Origin: Pycnopodia helianthoides
Taxonomy: Eukaryota > Echinodermata > Asteroidea > Forcipulatida > Asteriidae
Assembly: GCA_032158295.1 (NCBI GenBank)
Contig: JASTWB010000026.1
Span: forward strand, 158,600-222,599
Reading direction: 5' to 3'
Length of the DNA: 64,000 nt
Position numbers and translations under genes: made by a program. This document shows positions 13,245 through 22,699 of this stretch, one piece after another (position 1 is the first letter of the stretch; the number at the start of each line of letters is the position of its first letter). The notes below the pieces were generated by a model. The model was not told where the DNA came from. It saw only the letters and a list, made by a program, of their open reading frames with translations, and did not search any database.

Positions 13245-13574
13245 CTGTAGTTCTCATCCGTATCGTTGTCACCGTTTTACTGCCGAATGTCCACTGGAAC
13301 ACACCGACGCTTTCTTTCCTATCACTGGGAATGCTGAACATCTTCCTCTTGATACTGTTTGACATTGTTGCAGGTAACCGGCTAGAAGCATCCGTCCAAT
13401 TAGTCAGGTCGTTAACGCCACCCGTCCTCATAGATCGAGAAAAAACAAGCTCTTTATTGTTGTCTGCTGCGGTCTCATCATCAGGCTCCAAATAACTTGC
13501 GATGAATACGCATGGAACGCTTTGTAAAGTGCCATAGACTGTCACGCTGGTAAAGTCTCCAACTGCTAACACGC
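13245..13574 (-). CDS. Tie-like receptor Ig1-type exon, unit 3 (divergent)
   Basis: A 330-nt exon (110 codons) bounded by attcag acceptor and ACAG/gtgag donor, phase 1 at both ends. It begins 'GVLAVGDFTSVTVYG', aligning with the other two Ig1-type exons ('GVFAVDDFTCVTKPR' at 42.1 kb and 'GVFPVEDFTCVTKPR' at 54.9 kb). Both cysteines expected for the Ig disulfide in the siblings are replaced: DFTC is DFTS, and GVYACVA is GVFQWTF. A different cysteine (VPCVF) has appeared near the start. The exon is still open and has good junctions, so it may be a diverged functional domain. It is followed by the Ig2 exon at 8954-9208. Assignment rests on its alignment to the siblings and on order within the array. 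Confidence 0.65.
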
Positions 13575-13787
13575 CTGAATAAATGTTAACAAGGATTGTG
13601 GACACTGCTTGTATTTAAATTTTAAAGAAAAACGAAAGAAAATCCAAAACGGAGAAGAAATTACATTAAAATTTAGATTGCATTAGATTAGATTAACATG
13701 AACTCGTCACGTAGTAATAAGAGGTGTAACTAAACGCACTCATGCAAATGCGTTTTCAACGACCTTCTGTTTATATGGACAATTTAA

Positions 13788-13990
13788 ATGGGTCCCCTAA
13801 AGGGACATATCAAAAATGTAAAAGGTTAAACAAAAATGGAAACGTTTTTTGGTTTCCATCAAAATATGTTTTTCGAGGGAGAAAATTATTATATAAAGGG
13901 AATGAAATAATATTTCGAGTGAAAACAAATATTTAATTTATTTCTTGCACCTTTTCATCTTTTTCCCTTTCCCTTTAGGGGCTCCGGAAA
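13788..13990. repeat. Degenerate copy of the CCCCTAAAGGGAC foldback family
   Basis: Starts with 'gtcccctaaagggacatatc' and ends with 'ccctttaggggctccgg', matching the inverted termini of the elements at 32991-33269 and 51420-52542. The interior keeps traces of the family's core such as 'atatttcgag'. It is older and more diverged than the other copies. Confidence 0.6.
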
Positions 13991-14647
13991 ACCAACAAGA
14001 GGGATGCATAAAACAACAATAATAGTCCCTTTGACCAATTTGGATTATTGTAATATTCAAAATTTCAACTATTATTTGAATATTATATTTTTCTGGGCAT
14101 ATTTGAAAAACGTTCTTTTATGCAGGAGAACAAACAAACAAGTTAACAATTTTATGAATAAATTATATATGGAAGCAAAGCTTAAAATCAGCTGACGAGG
14201 TGAGCTACAATGGGGGAAAAAAGGTTCTTACTGATACTCAGAAATGAAGACGTTTTGTAAAGTTTATTCTATGTTTTGAACAAAAAGTATAAGCCTCCAA
14301 GCTGACGACGGAATACAAATAGGAGACAGTCATAAAAAAATATATAATATTTAGTACACGAAGTATACCAACTCGAATTTGAATAAATAGCGCACGCGCA
14401 TGACGACGGATCAACAATAAAACGCTTCGGTTCCTTCCAAAAACACATGCGTCCTTGGTTTGTGATTCACCTTACAAATTAAACAATTGACAGCGGCATC
14501 ATAGAAACTAAATAACATTAACAACTTTAGGAGGGATTTCAGTGGAAACCTAAAGCATTAGCAACATTTTTGTCACACATTAGTGGCTCAATTATGTTTT
14601 TTTCATCCGAACTAAGGATGTCTAAAAGCAACTTACATTACAACAAA

Positions 14648-15089
14648 TGGTTTACTGATGCTTCCGCGGAACTAGGTTTTGGGGGCTTTTTTAATGGCAG
14701 TTTTATCACTCTGTGGTTGGCCGTATACGATTCGTAAAGTGAAATTTTCCATAGCTATTACCTGTTCAATGTAAGGTTTGCTCTGCAATTTTGGGGTCCT
14801 GCCTTGCAGACTCAAATGCTAATTTGTTGATGTGACAATGAAGCTGTTGTATCTATTATCAATCGTCAGACGTCGCTTTGTCCTAAAAGATCATGCAATT
14901 GGTTTGTTCAGTGGTTTTTCAGTCTAGATGTTAACATCAACTTTAAGATTATCGCCAATGCTCTTTCCGGTTTTCAGATGGAACGTTTCCGCATGGAACG
15001 TTTCCGCATGGAACGTTTCCGCAGGTTGGCTCCCAGGGCAAACCCATGTATGATCCATTTACCCAGAAACCTTCGGGACGACTTTAGTT
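14648..15089 (+). pseudogene. DIRS-like retroelement, RNase H region (broken)
   Basis: One frame is open except for two stops. It reads 'WFTDASAELGFGGFFNGSF' at the start, then 'CDNEAVVSIIN' and 'IANALSGFQMERFR', then 'LAPRANP'. FTDAS, the CDNEAVV block and the A-ALS-FQM-RF-LAP ending are typical of the RNase H domain of DIRS/Ngaro-type tyrosine-recombinase retroelements; the two aspartates (FTD, CDN) are RNase H active-site positions. The domain is interrupted by TAA and TGA, so this is a relic. The reverse transcriptase upstream is not present. A recombinase-like remnant follows at 15.1 kb. It lies in the Tie-like intron between the unit 2 EGF3 exon and the unit 3 Ig1 exon. Confidence 0.6.
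14978..15022 (+). repeat. 15-bp unit repeated three times in frame
   Basis: The unit 'atggaacgtttccgc' occurs three times exactly, adding two extra MERFR pentapeptides at the end of the RNase H remnant. Related elements normally show one such motif here (family knowledge), so this is a local tandem expansion. Confidence 0.9.
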
Positions 15090-15105
15090 AGAGGTACATG
15101 AGCTT

Positions 15106-15500
15106 TTGCATCATTCATTGCACCCATGCACACATTTGTTTTACCAAAGGGCCTGGCAATTTTTTACCAGTGGTTTTGTTCAAGTCATAAATTTGATAAT
15201 AACATTTTCCCGTCTCTACAGTCCCTTGGTCAATATGAGTTTTTCGGCAAAAAGGTATGTACCTACCACCAATGCAATACAACGTATGTTTCAGTTATAG
15301 CGTCAACCTTGCGTTTGCCTGGGTTACCTGAAATGATGCCCACCGCCCGCCCCGTCACCTGGCTCATTTTTAGCAGGGCATTGTTCTTGCGCTGGATTCA
15401 AATTGCACCAACAACATTGGAGCTCGCCTATTTCGCGCAACATTTTTGTAGGCTTTTCTTGCCAAACTCAAAGTGCGATATGTGGGCTCGATTAATGTAA
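15106..15500 (+). pseudogene. DIRS-like tyrosine recombinase N-terminal remnant
   Basis: Follows the RNase H remnant in the right order for a DIRS-type element. A stretch reading 'SVIASTLRLPGLPEMMP', preceded by a Ser/Tyr-rich segment, resembles the helical N-terminal part of tyrosine recombinases in such elements (Y-Y-S-IS...HKL-GLPDPT pattern). Catalytic R-H-R-Y residues are not visible. The call relies on position as much as on sequence, and the frames are disrupted. Confidence 0.35.
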
Positions 15501-15638
15501 ATGATTATGTTAATTGTCCATGTCCTTAAAAATGACATTATCAAATGTCTGCTCCCCCGTACATGATTTCCTATTTTGAGGCCTTGAAAACAGAACGCTT
15601 TTGTGTCTGTAATAATCAGACTTTAGCAGTTGACATAC

Positions 15639-15773
15639 CTTGGCAATTGATACCTGTGTATCGTGGTGCACATCTTCCTTCTGGGCATTGACCTGTTTTT
15701 CTATTACACGGTGCTCCATTAGCACAGTGACACATCTGGGCACAGTTAGCTCCGTATGTTCCTTCAACACATT
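15639..15773 (-). CDS. Tie-like receptor EGF3 exon, unit 2
   Basis: A 135-nt exon (45 codons) with tttcag acceptor and CAAG/gtatgt donor, phase 1 at both ends. Residues read 'ECVEGTYGANCAQMCHCANG', then 'APCNRKTGQCPEGRCAPRYT' and 'GINCQ'. The spacing is C-x5-YG-x2-C-x3-C-x-C-x5-C-x6-C-x4-C-x7-C, that of laminin/Tie-type EGF-like modules. It follows EGF2 (18213-18365) and precedes the unit 3 Ig1 exon. The 43.2 kb copy differs at only a few residues, so this exon has been kept open since duplication. It acts as a disulfide-bonded spacer of the extracellular region. Confidence 0.82.
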
Positions 15774-16029
15774 CTGAAACAACAACAGTAACATTTGCAC
15801 GAAAAATATATATTGTTTTTATATAATTAAATTTGTTGTTTTATCATCAAAAAATGTGTAATCAATAATTGATTTTGTTTGTTATTGCATCGTTTTCGCT
15901 TCGGAACCCCCTTATTAAAATAAAAAAATGATATCTCATGCATCCAGTTACTCAGAACACTATGGACCGTCTTTATGATTTTCTGATCGTTTGCAGTCGT
16001 GCCACTTGCAAGTGTGAACGTGCCCTGCA

Positions 16030-17160
16030 GTCATTTACAATGCTCGTTTATCACTTTTACGATTCGCGCCACGATTGAAACCGTGGTCTTAACCGTGGCG
16101 TAATCGTTGTGATCTTATCAGATCTTGAGGTAAGTCGTTGCAATCGTGTTGATGGTAGAACATTATTGGACGGTTTAAACATTTTCTACGATCAACAAGA
16201 TTAATTTCCAATCGTGATCATCGCATCAGATCGTATTGGTTATCAACAAAGCGCGACAGATCGCATTTAATCATGCTTCCAAATCATGGTGATCGGGATC
16301 AACCTTAGCAAATAAACACCACGCTCTGTTGAGATGGTTTTGGGTTGAAGAGTTCACTCTGTAGAAGTTCAAGAAACAATGGTCAGTCGGCTTGTATATA
16401 TATCCGTCCGTGTCCCAACTGTGGATTCTCATCGTGAAAGACATCGCGACCACAATCGTATCCTATCGCAACAAAGCGCATCGGTTCGTGATGGATGTAT
16501 CGGAAGGTATCCGAACGTATCTGCACGTACCCGATCGTCCCAAAACAAGGACACAGATCACGATGATCGTGTCACATCGAGATCCAATCGTGGACTCAAT
16601 CGGGACAATCCTATCGGAGCGTATATGATCGTATCTAAAAGGAAGACCAGATCGTGACAGATCGTGTCACATGAAATTGACAAATCTTGACCTTATAGCA
16701 TCGAAGCGCACCAAATCGTATCAGATCGTATCGACTTGCATCACCTCGTATCCAAACCTGACATTTCAGAGAAGTTCCACGATCAGCTACGCACGGCCAA
16801 TCGTGGCGTTCGTAACGGATCGTACGACAGTGGGAACCTAGCATTACATTATGCTATGTTTCCACTGTCACCTTTCGCGCCACGATTGAAATCGTGGTCT
16901 TAACCGTGGAGTAATCGTGGTGATCCTATCACATCTTGAGGTAAGTCGTGGCAATGGTGTTGAGCGTAGAACATTTTGGACGGTTCAAAAAACATTTACG
17001 ATCAATACGATTAGTTTTCAATCTTGATCATCGCATCAGATCGTAGTTGATCATAACAAAGCACGAGAGGTCGCGTCTGATCGTACTTCCAAATCGTGGT
17101 GATCGGGATCCACCATTGACAACAAACGCCACGCTCTGTTGAGATGGTTTTAGGTTGAAG
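16030..17160. repeat. ATCGTG-rich repeat, one long copy and one 5' part-copy
   Basis: Copy one spans about 16.03-16.85 kb and copy two about 16.85-17.16 kb. Both carry 'gcgccacgattgaaa' and 'accacgctctgttgagatgg'. Dozens of ATCGT/ACGAT words are spread through the copies and give strong self-complementarity. Copy one ends in 'cagtgggaacctagc', which mirrors 'ctagattcccactatc' at the start of the 42.42 kb copy and suggests terminal inverted repeats. Open frames here are by-products of the word repeats. It sits in the intron between EGF3 and EGF2 of unit 2. Confidence 0.7.
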
Positions 17161-18212
17161 AGTTCAAAAACAAATAGAAAAACAATCAATCAATTCGTTG
17201 TTTTATCAACAGTCAAAACAATACTGTTTCCCCCAAAAAGTTGATGTAAATATTTTTGTGTTCACTCTCAGCAGAAGTGCTTGGCGGACAAACCTTTTCT
17301 TCATCAACGCTGCTTTACGACGTTTTGATCAGCTTAACTTTTGTTTCAGAGATGCGTTTTTATCCTAGGCGCGTTAAGGGCTTTTCGTGAAACATGGCCT
17401 TTTTTTTGCCGAGCGTAACACTAATCAGGATTTTTATTTATTTATTTATTTTTTCTTCACAAAATGGAACATTTTGTATTGAGTCCCATTCATTGATCTT
17501 TAATCTTAGGTTACAATGATCGACGATGGACAAACACAGACAATGTGAATGAACCAAAGTATGTAAGGGCTAGCCCACGATATTTTAACATCAACTAGTA
17601 CCTTAGTTTAAAAAAAAAGTATAAATAAAACATAAACACGACAATTTTCGTTTGTTGTAAAGTGCGTTCTTTTATAAAGATACTTTGAGTTTGTGTGACT
17701 TGAGTAAGATTGGAAACTTCGCATGGTGGGAATAAAATCCCACTAAACTTTTCGATAACACCATGTAATGATACCTCAAGAGCCGTGGTTCAGAAGAAAA
17801 AAAAACTGATGATTTAACAACACATTTTTGCAGAAGACAATCAGAGCATACTGATCAAAACGTCAAGTTATTACTAGATAGTGTGCACTGCAGCTATACA
17901 TTTTACGAGTACACCTGGAAAGACAATGCCTTTTTAAACTGTTATTTAGATGAAACCTAATATTATAAACCGCAGAAGGCGCAAGAAGGGCAGCTCGGGC
18001 TAAAATGTAAAATGTGCACTGACAGCCATTTCAGCAAGCAACCCTTTGAATGCAACAAAAGATCAGCAAAGACAATGGCCATTGTTGTCAATGATGTAAC
18101 AAAACATTTGCTCGCTGAAATGGCGCCCATGCGTATTTCATGCTCCAATGGAATAGATAGAGCTCCATTTCCCATATTGAGCTTTCGGCGCTCTACGATC
18201 TTTGGACGTTAC
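17161..18212. other. Intron shared with unit 1
   Basis: No gene seen. From about 17.6 kb to the EGF2 exon, the sequence aligns by eye with 44.17-44.64 kb: 'gagtaagattggaaact', 'gacaatcagagcatactgat', 'aacgtcaagtt' and 'ggcgcccatgcgtatttcat' occur in both. This shows that the duplication carried intron DNA. Confidence 0.7.
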
Positions 18213-18365
18213 CTTTTGTGCAGTCCAGTCCTTTGTAACCAGTTGCACAACTGCAACCATAAGGGTCAGGTAAACAGAACAGTAGTCCCACGCAGGAATG
18301 AACACTCGATCCGATTGAATCACACATTAAGGTTCCTTTTTGGCCGAAGGTATTTCCTCCATGTA
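18213..18365 (-). CDS. Tie-like receptor EGF2 exon, unit 2
   Basis: A 153-nt exon (51 codons) with atgcag acceptor and AAAG/gtaacg donor, phase 1 at both ends. It begins '[18 protein letters not shown]', continues '[18 protein letters not shown]' and ends '[12 protein letters not shown]'. The segment [18 protein letters not shown] is the hallmark of the second EGF-like module of vertebrate Tie receptors and is the strongest identification in the array. Its unit 1 sibling at 44658-44810 has the same length and nearly the same residues. It lies between EGF1 (18797-18972) and EGF3 (15639-15773). The exon itself is intact, although the EGF1 exon of this unit is frameshifted. Confidence 0.9.
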
Positions 18366-18796
18366 CTGCATATAACAAATACAATTACAAAATTAAAGAT
18401 ATACAGAAATACTGAAATACTTGCTGCTTTGACTAGAAGTCACTCGTTTTTGTAAATGACCAAAACAGTTGTAACATTTTCGAACAGAGATTGGTATTCT
18501 GATGTTGCTTAGGGGTCAATCAATCTATGTCAATTCAACATGCCAACATGCTTTATCTCATTAAACAACATTTCGTCGGCTCAGAACTATAATGTCCTTA
18601 GTGTACTTTGTATAGATTTCATAAAATTGGTTTTGGCATATTTTTCAGCTCCTGGTAAACGAAGTTTATTGATCAAGTGGTCTCCAACAATTAGTTGGAC
18701 AATAATTGCAATGTGTTTTGTGACAGAAACAAGATTATGGATAATTATAAACCTACTTTTAATTACGGAGATACTCAAGAGGTGGTCTTTACTTAC

Positions 18797-18972
18797 ATGT
18801 ATTACAAGTTGTGCCACTGAAACCAGGTGGACAAATACAGACACCGATGACGTCATCACACACTCCGCCATTTAAACAGATCGGGCAGTCATTTTCACAG
18901 TTAGGCCTCCCCCATTTGTTTTTTCACATCCTTTAACACAATAAGAGTCACATTTTGAGGGTTGAGAAAAAC
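18797..18972 (-). pseudogene. Tie-like receptor EGF1 exon, unit 2 (1-nt frameshift)
   Basis: Acceptor tttacag and donor ACAT/gtaagt are good. The 3' part reads 'KWGRPNCENDCPICLNGG' and then 'VCDDVIGVCICPPGFSGTTC', a Tie-type first EGF module (KWG-x2-C...CP-C-NGG-C...CICPPGF-G--C). The 5' part reads 'SQPSKCDSYCVKGCE' in another frame. Compared with the 177-nt sibling at 45900-46076, this exon is 176 nt: the plus-strand run at 18919-18924 has six T where the sibling has TTTTCTT. The deletion falls between the 'GCE' and 'KWG' codons and breaks the frame. This is either a true lesion, making unit 2 skip this exon or be non-functional, or a homopolymer sequencing error. Confidence 0.75.
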
Positions 18973-18989
18973 CTGTAAAGTTGATTTTG

Positions 18990-19380
18990 TTTATTTATTT
19001 GTTTTTCTTTTAAAACATATTCCCGGGGGATTTATATTTATTGATCTGTAGGCTCACACCAAAAAGAAGAAAATTACAATAGTGATAAAACAAAATATTC
19101 GTACAAAATTATGTTTCAAATAAGTAAAGACATCAGTCGTGGCACAGTGCTTAGAATTTACTGAATAATTTAGAGATGTAACCCTGCAAACTGGTTAAAA
19201 TGAATACTTTCTTTATTTTGCTATTTTTAGTAATGCTTGAGCCGAAAAACAAACTTTTAACATCTCTGTTTTTACATTAATATGGATATTGCCAATTTTG
19301 ATAGCAACAACTGGAATTACCTCAGACATAAAATGTTAAATACAATTAAATTTATTTTTCATTTTGAATTTGTCCTCTTA
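18990..19380. other. Intron shared with unit 1 (first part)
   Basis: About 19.02-19.18 kb matches 46.12-46.28 kb ('cccgggggatt', 'atttattgatctgtaggctc', 'catcagtcgtggcacag'). The homology stops where the SWIM-type element begins. No gene in this part. Confidence 0.65.
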
Positions 19381-19383
19381 GAA

Positions 19384-21271
19384 AAGCCTCCCTGCTGGTT
19401 ACGAGTATCACCTGTGTTCATTCACACCAATTGATGGAGGTTACTTAACAGAAGTTTATGTTGCTGTCACTGATAAGGATGGTGCTACCAAGTGGTTGAT
19501 TGTCTACCAGGAGAAAAACAAAATCACTCTTCGTGTACAGACCACTAAACCTGAGAGTGGACGAGTTAACCTCTTCAAAATATACTACCGGTGTCAAAAT
19601 AACACTTTGCCCAGATCTGACAAGGCAGACCTTCGTCTTAAGTACTTGCTGTCCAGCTCAAGTAGTTTTAACTGTAAAATGTAATCCAGGAAAACTAAGT
19701 AGGTATGTGAAATAGACACATTGTTGTTATGTTTCTCTAAAATACATAATTAGAACTGCTGAACTGCATGCTTCATCATTATGATGAGCTAGTAGGTATG
19801 GGAGAGCAGCTGCTTTTGGTAGTACTGAAATTTAATTGAATGTATAATGCTTCTTGTTTCAGAGCCAAATTCAGGGACCCCCATTTGCCAAAGTTTGCAA
19901 CTCATGTGAAGATTCTTCACAACCACAACCATCCTATATTCTGTGCGGATGCCCTTAAATTTCGTGACGTATCTGACGAGGTGACTGACAAGTTCAAGAA
20001 ACTCTTCTCTAAGGGGCACTCGCCATCCACTGCACTTAACACCTACAAGCTGGACATGCAGTGGAAGGTATGGAAGTGAATACTTCTATGAGGTAGCTGA
20101 TAGGGCAAAATGCCCCGATCTCCAGTTCTGCCACAGGTAATATATTTCTGTTTGAAAATTTTTGCTTACCAGGATATGCAGCTAATTTCATGATGCTGCT
20201 TACCGCAAGCAAATTGTGTACTTCGTGTAACAAAGGATTTAGCTTCGTCCGCAAGCGTAGAAATTTTGCGCTAAACCATGCAGTAAGCGGATAATGGTGT
20301 CTTTAAGCGCAGAATGCCAGGTTACCAGCCAGATATAAAATAAGCAAACTGCAGTGTTTGTACACAATACAATAGCAATAAAGTGAGACTTCTGATTTAA
20401 TTCAGCCTGTTTAGTCTTGGGATTTTTGCCAAATCAGTCTTGCCAGTTTTGTTATCATATAAAAACTTCAGTATAAAAATGTTATTGTTTCTTTCCACAA
20501 CAGGTGGACATGGAAGTTGGTATGTGTACGTGCTATGTCGGATTCAACGGTGCACCTTGCAAGCATCAGTATGCCATAATCAAGCACTTTGGAGTTCACT
20601 CAATAAACTTTCTGCCCATCTATGATGAAAAGATGAGACTGGAGTTGTTCTACCTTGCAACTGGGCAAACGAAAGCATCTGAGGGTTGGTTTGTACCACT
20701 GTCAGCTGGCCATAGCAAACAAACCCAGAGGCCTGAGGATATGTCTGCTGTAGAACACCATAACACGCAACATGAAAGCATGGAAATCACAGTCAGTACT
20801 GACGTTGAACATTGAAATACAGATCAAAATTTTCAGGCTTTGGAAGCACAGGTCACCAAGGTGACACAAGATCTCATCCAGAGGATGAAAAGTAATCCAG
20901 TAGAGTTGGTACCAGCTGTTGAATCGTTCATCAAACAGAATGAAAAAATCAAAACTGACACAGCCCTTGCATCTACGCTTATAACATTTGGAAAATATAC
21001 TGGGGTTGCTAGATCCTTGTCTTCCAAACATTTCAAATTGCGTAGAGGGGTACAGATTAACGTGCAACCCACAGCTGTAAGTAGAAGGTCAACTGTCCTT
21101 GGTGGAAGACGTTGTCTACACACTGGTCGTAGACCCAAGCAAACTGAGCTGAAACGCAGCAGTGATGTAAGCTTGCTTCAAAAAGGACGACCAAGGAGAG
21201 CTCCACATAACTTGACCAAGTGTGTGTCAGTCAACGAGAATCTGGGACAAAATCACTCCTCCAAATGGTGA
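19384..21271 (+). pseudogene. SWIM zinc-finger, MULE-like gene missing its transposase core
   Basis: Exon 1 (about 19384-19701) reads 'TEVYVAVTDKDGATKWLI' and, after a frame change, 'STCCPAQVVLTVKCNPGK', ending GTAG/gtatgt. Exon 2 (from 19861 after tttcag) joins in frame and reads 'HNHNHPIFCADALKFRDVSD' and 'KKLFSKGHSPSTALNTYKLD'. It then shifts one base to 'YGSEYFYEVADRAKCPDLQF'. Exon 3 (from about 20503) reads 'MCTCYVGFNGAPCKHQYA', a SWIM zinc finger (C-x-C-xn-C-x-H). A C-terminal part with 'RGVQINVQPTAVSRRS' ends at 21271. This layout matches a family of invertebrate MULE-like transposon proteins. The DDE transposase region expected between exons 2 and 3 is absent; only about 370 nt of non-coding DNA lie there. 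It is inserted in the intron upstream of the unit 2 EGF1 exon. Likely a decayed transposon gene; a domesticated short protein is less likely given the frameshifts. Confidence 0.65.
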
Positions 21272-22690
21272 AATATCATAATGTGACAGCTTAAGTAAGA
21301 CAGCTCACTATTCCTACCAAAGCTGAGCTGTGATATTTACAAGTACAGTATTTTCAGGTTGGAGGAGTGATGTGTGGAAAAAATGTCACTTTTATGTTCC
21401 TTATTGTTTCGTATGGATAACCAGGGACAGTATTAGTACACTAAATAAAAAATAAAAAAAAAACAATCAAAATCAAAATAAAAAAATTAGTAAGTTGGCC
21501 ACATTCATATTTCCACACGTATTCAAGGTGTTGCGTAACATCAATGTTATAAGTTTTTGAAGTGTAACTATGTTTTCCATAGTCCCTTTAAGTATTAATA
21601 CATTTCATAAATTAACACTCTGACTCAGTAATTGAGTCCATTAGATTCACATATTTGTTTCGTCATACTATTTTCTTTCTACAGTCATAAATTTAGATAC
21701 ATATTGAGTTCCACCATAGAGAAAGGACCCACTACTCCCTCTTGAGATTACATTTGTATCAGTTCACTTGAAGGCACTGAAATACAACCCATACCATACA
21801 CAAATTTACATTATGGCTTAGTAGTAATATGTCCTGATTTCAAACTCAAGTAAGACCAAGAGAGTTAGATGTTGAATAGGTCCCTCAATTATTCTGGTAA
21901 AAACGCAAGATAATGAAAAACAAGTGAAATTAACATTATACATTAGTACGACAAAATCAAACCAGGTACTCAATAATTTTACATGAAGTTGTTGGTGTCC
22001 AAAGGTCCCTGGGTTTATTAATTGTGTTATGTGCTGTGTATTGTTGAAAACATTACCAAACAATGACATTAAAGACACAACAGTCATACAAGTTAGTTGA
22101 TTCGCTTTAAAAAGTTGATTAGAGACAAGAATTTGAAGTTCATATTTTAAGTGAAGTGAATGCTTATGCTAAAACCCTGATGATGATTAAATTTAATACA
22201 TGATAAGCTGCAAATTACAACCATAGCATGTGTATTCGCTTATAGGTATATTATGTGGGGGTTGTTTGATTGCTTTGTGGGTGTTTGTTTACTTGTTTGT
22301 TTGTTCGTCTGTGTTTAGACTCGCGCCGCAGCTTTGTGTGCGTGGTTCCTGTATTTGACCCAATTTCATGTTTCTGCTTACTGTAAACAGAGAATCAATG
22401 TTTACGGAAGCAGGGAATTCCGCTAGCCATTCTTTGCTTCCACGGCCAGCGCAGAAATTCAGCGCTTGCCTTGTAGGCGGAGAATGGTGATCACAAGCGC
22501 ACAAATTCACGGTAAGCAGAACCCTGAAATTTGGTCTTGTATATTGTGTGTCGAGCGAGCGATGTGTATACACACACATACATACAAAAGAGCGCACACA
22601 CTAAACACGCACACGACAGGCGACAGCAGGCCAATTTCATGATGACGTAATCTGACGGAAAGAGCCAATCACAGCGGCAGAAAAAAAAAA
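21272..22690. other. AT-rich stretch, no gene seen
   Basis: No exon or bounded repeat was recognised. A T/G-rich simple stretch near 22.27-22.32 kb and an A/C-rich stretch near 22.56-22.62 kb are low-complexity. Confidence 0.5.
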
Positions 22691-22699
22691 TCATTTCAA

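Noticed and set aside
16271..16844. Arg/His/Asp-rich open frames on both strands
   Set aside because: They are translations of the ATCGTG word repeat, equally open on several frames and without domain features.
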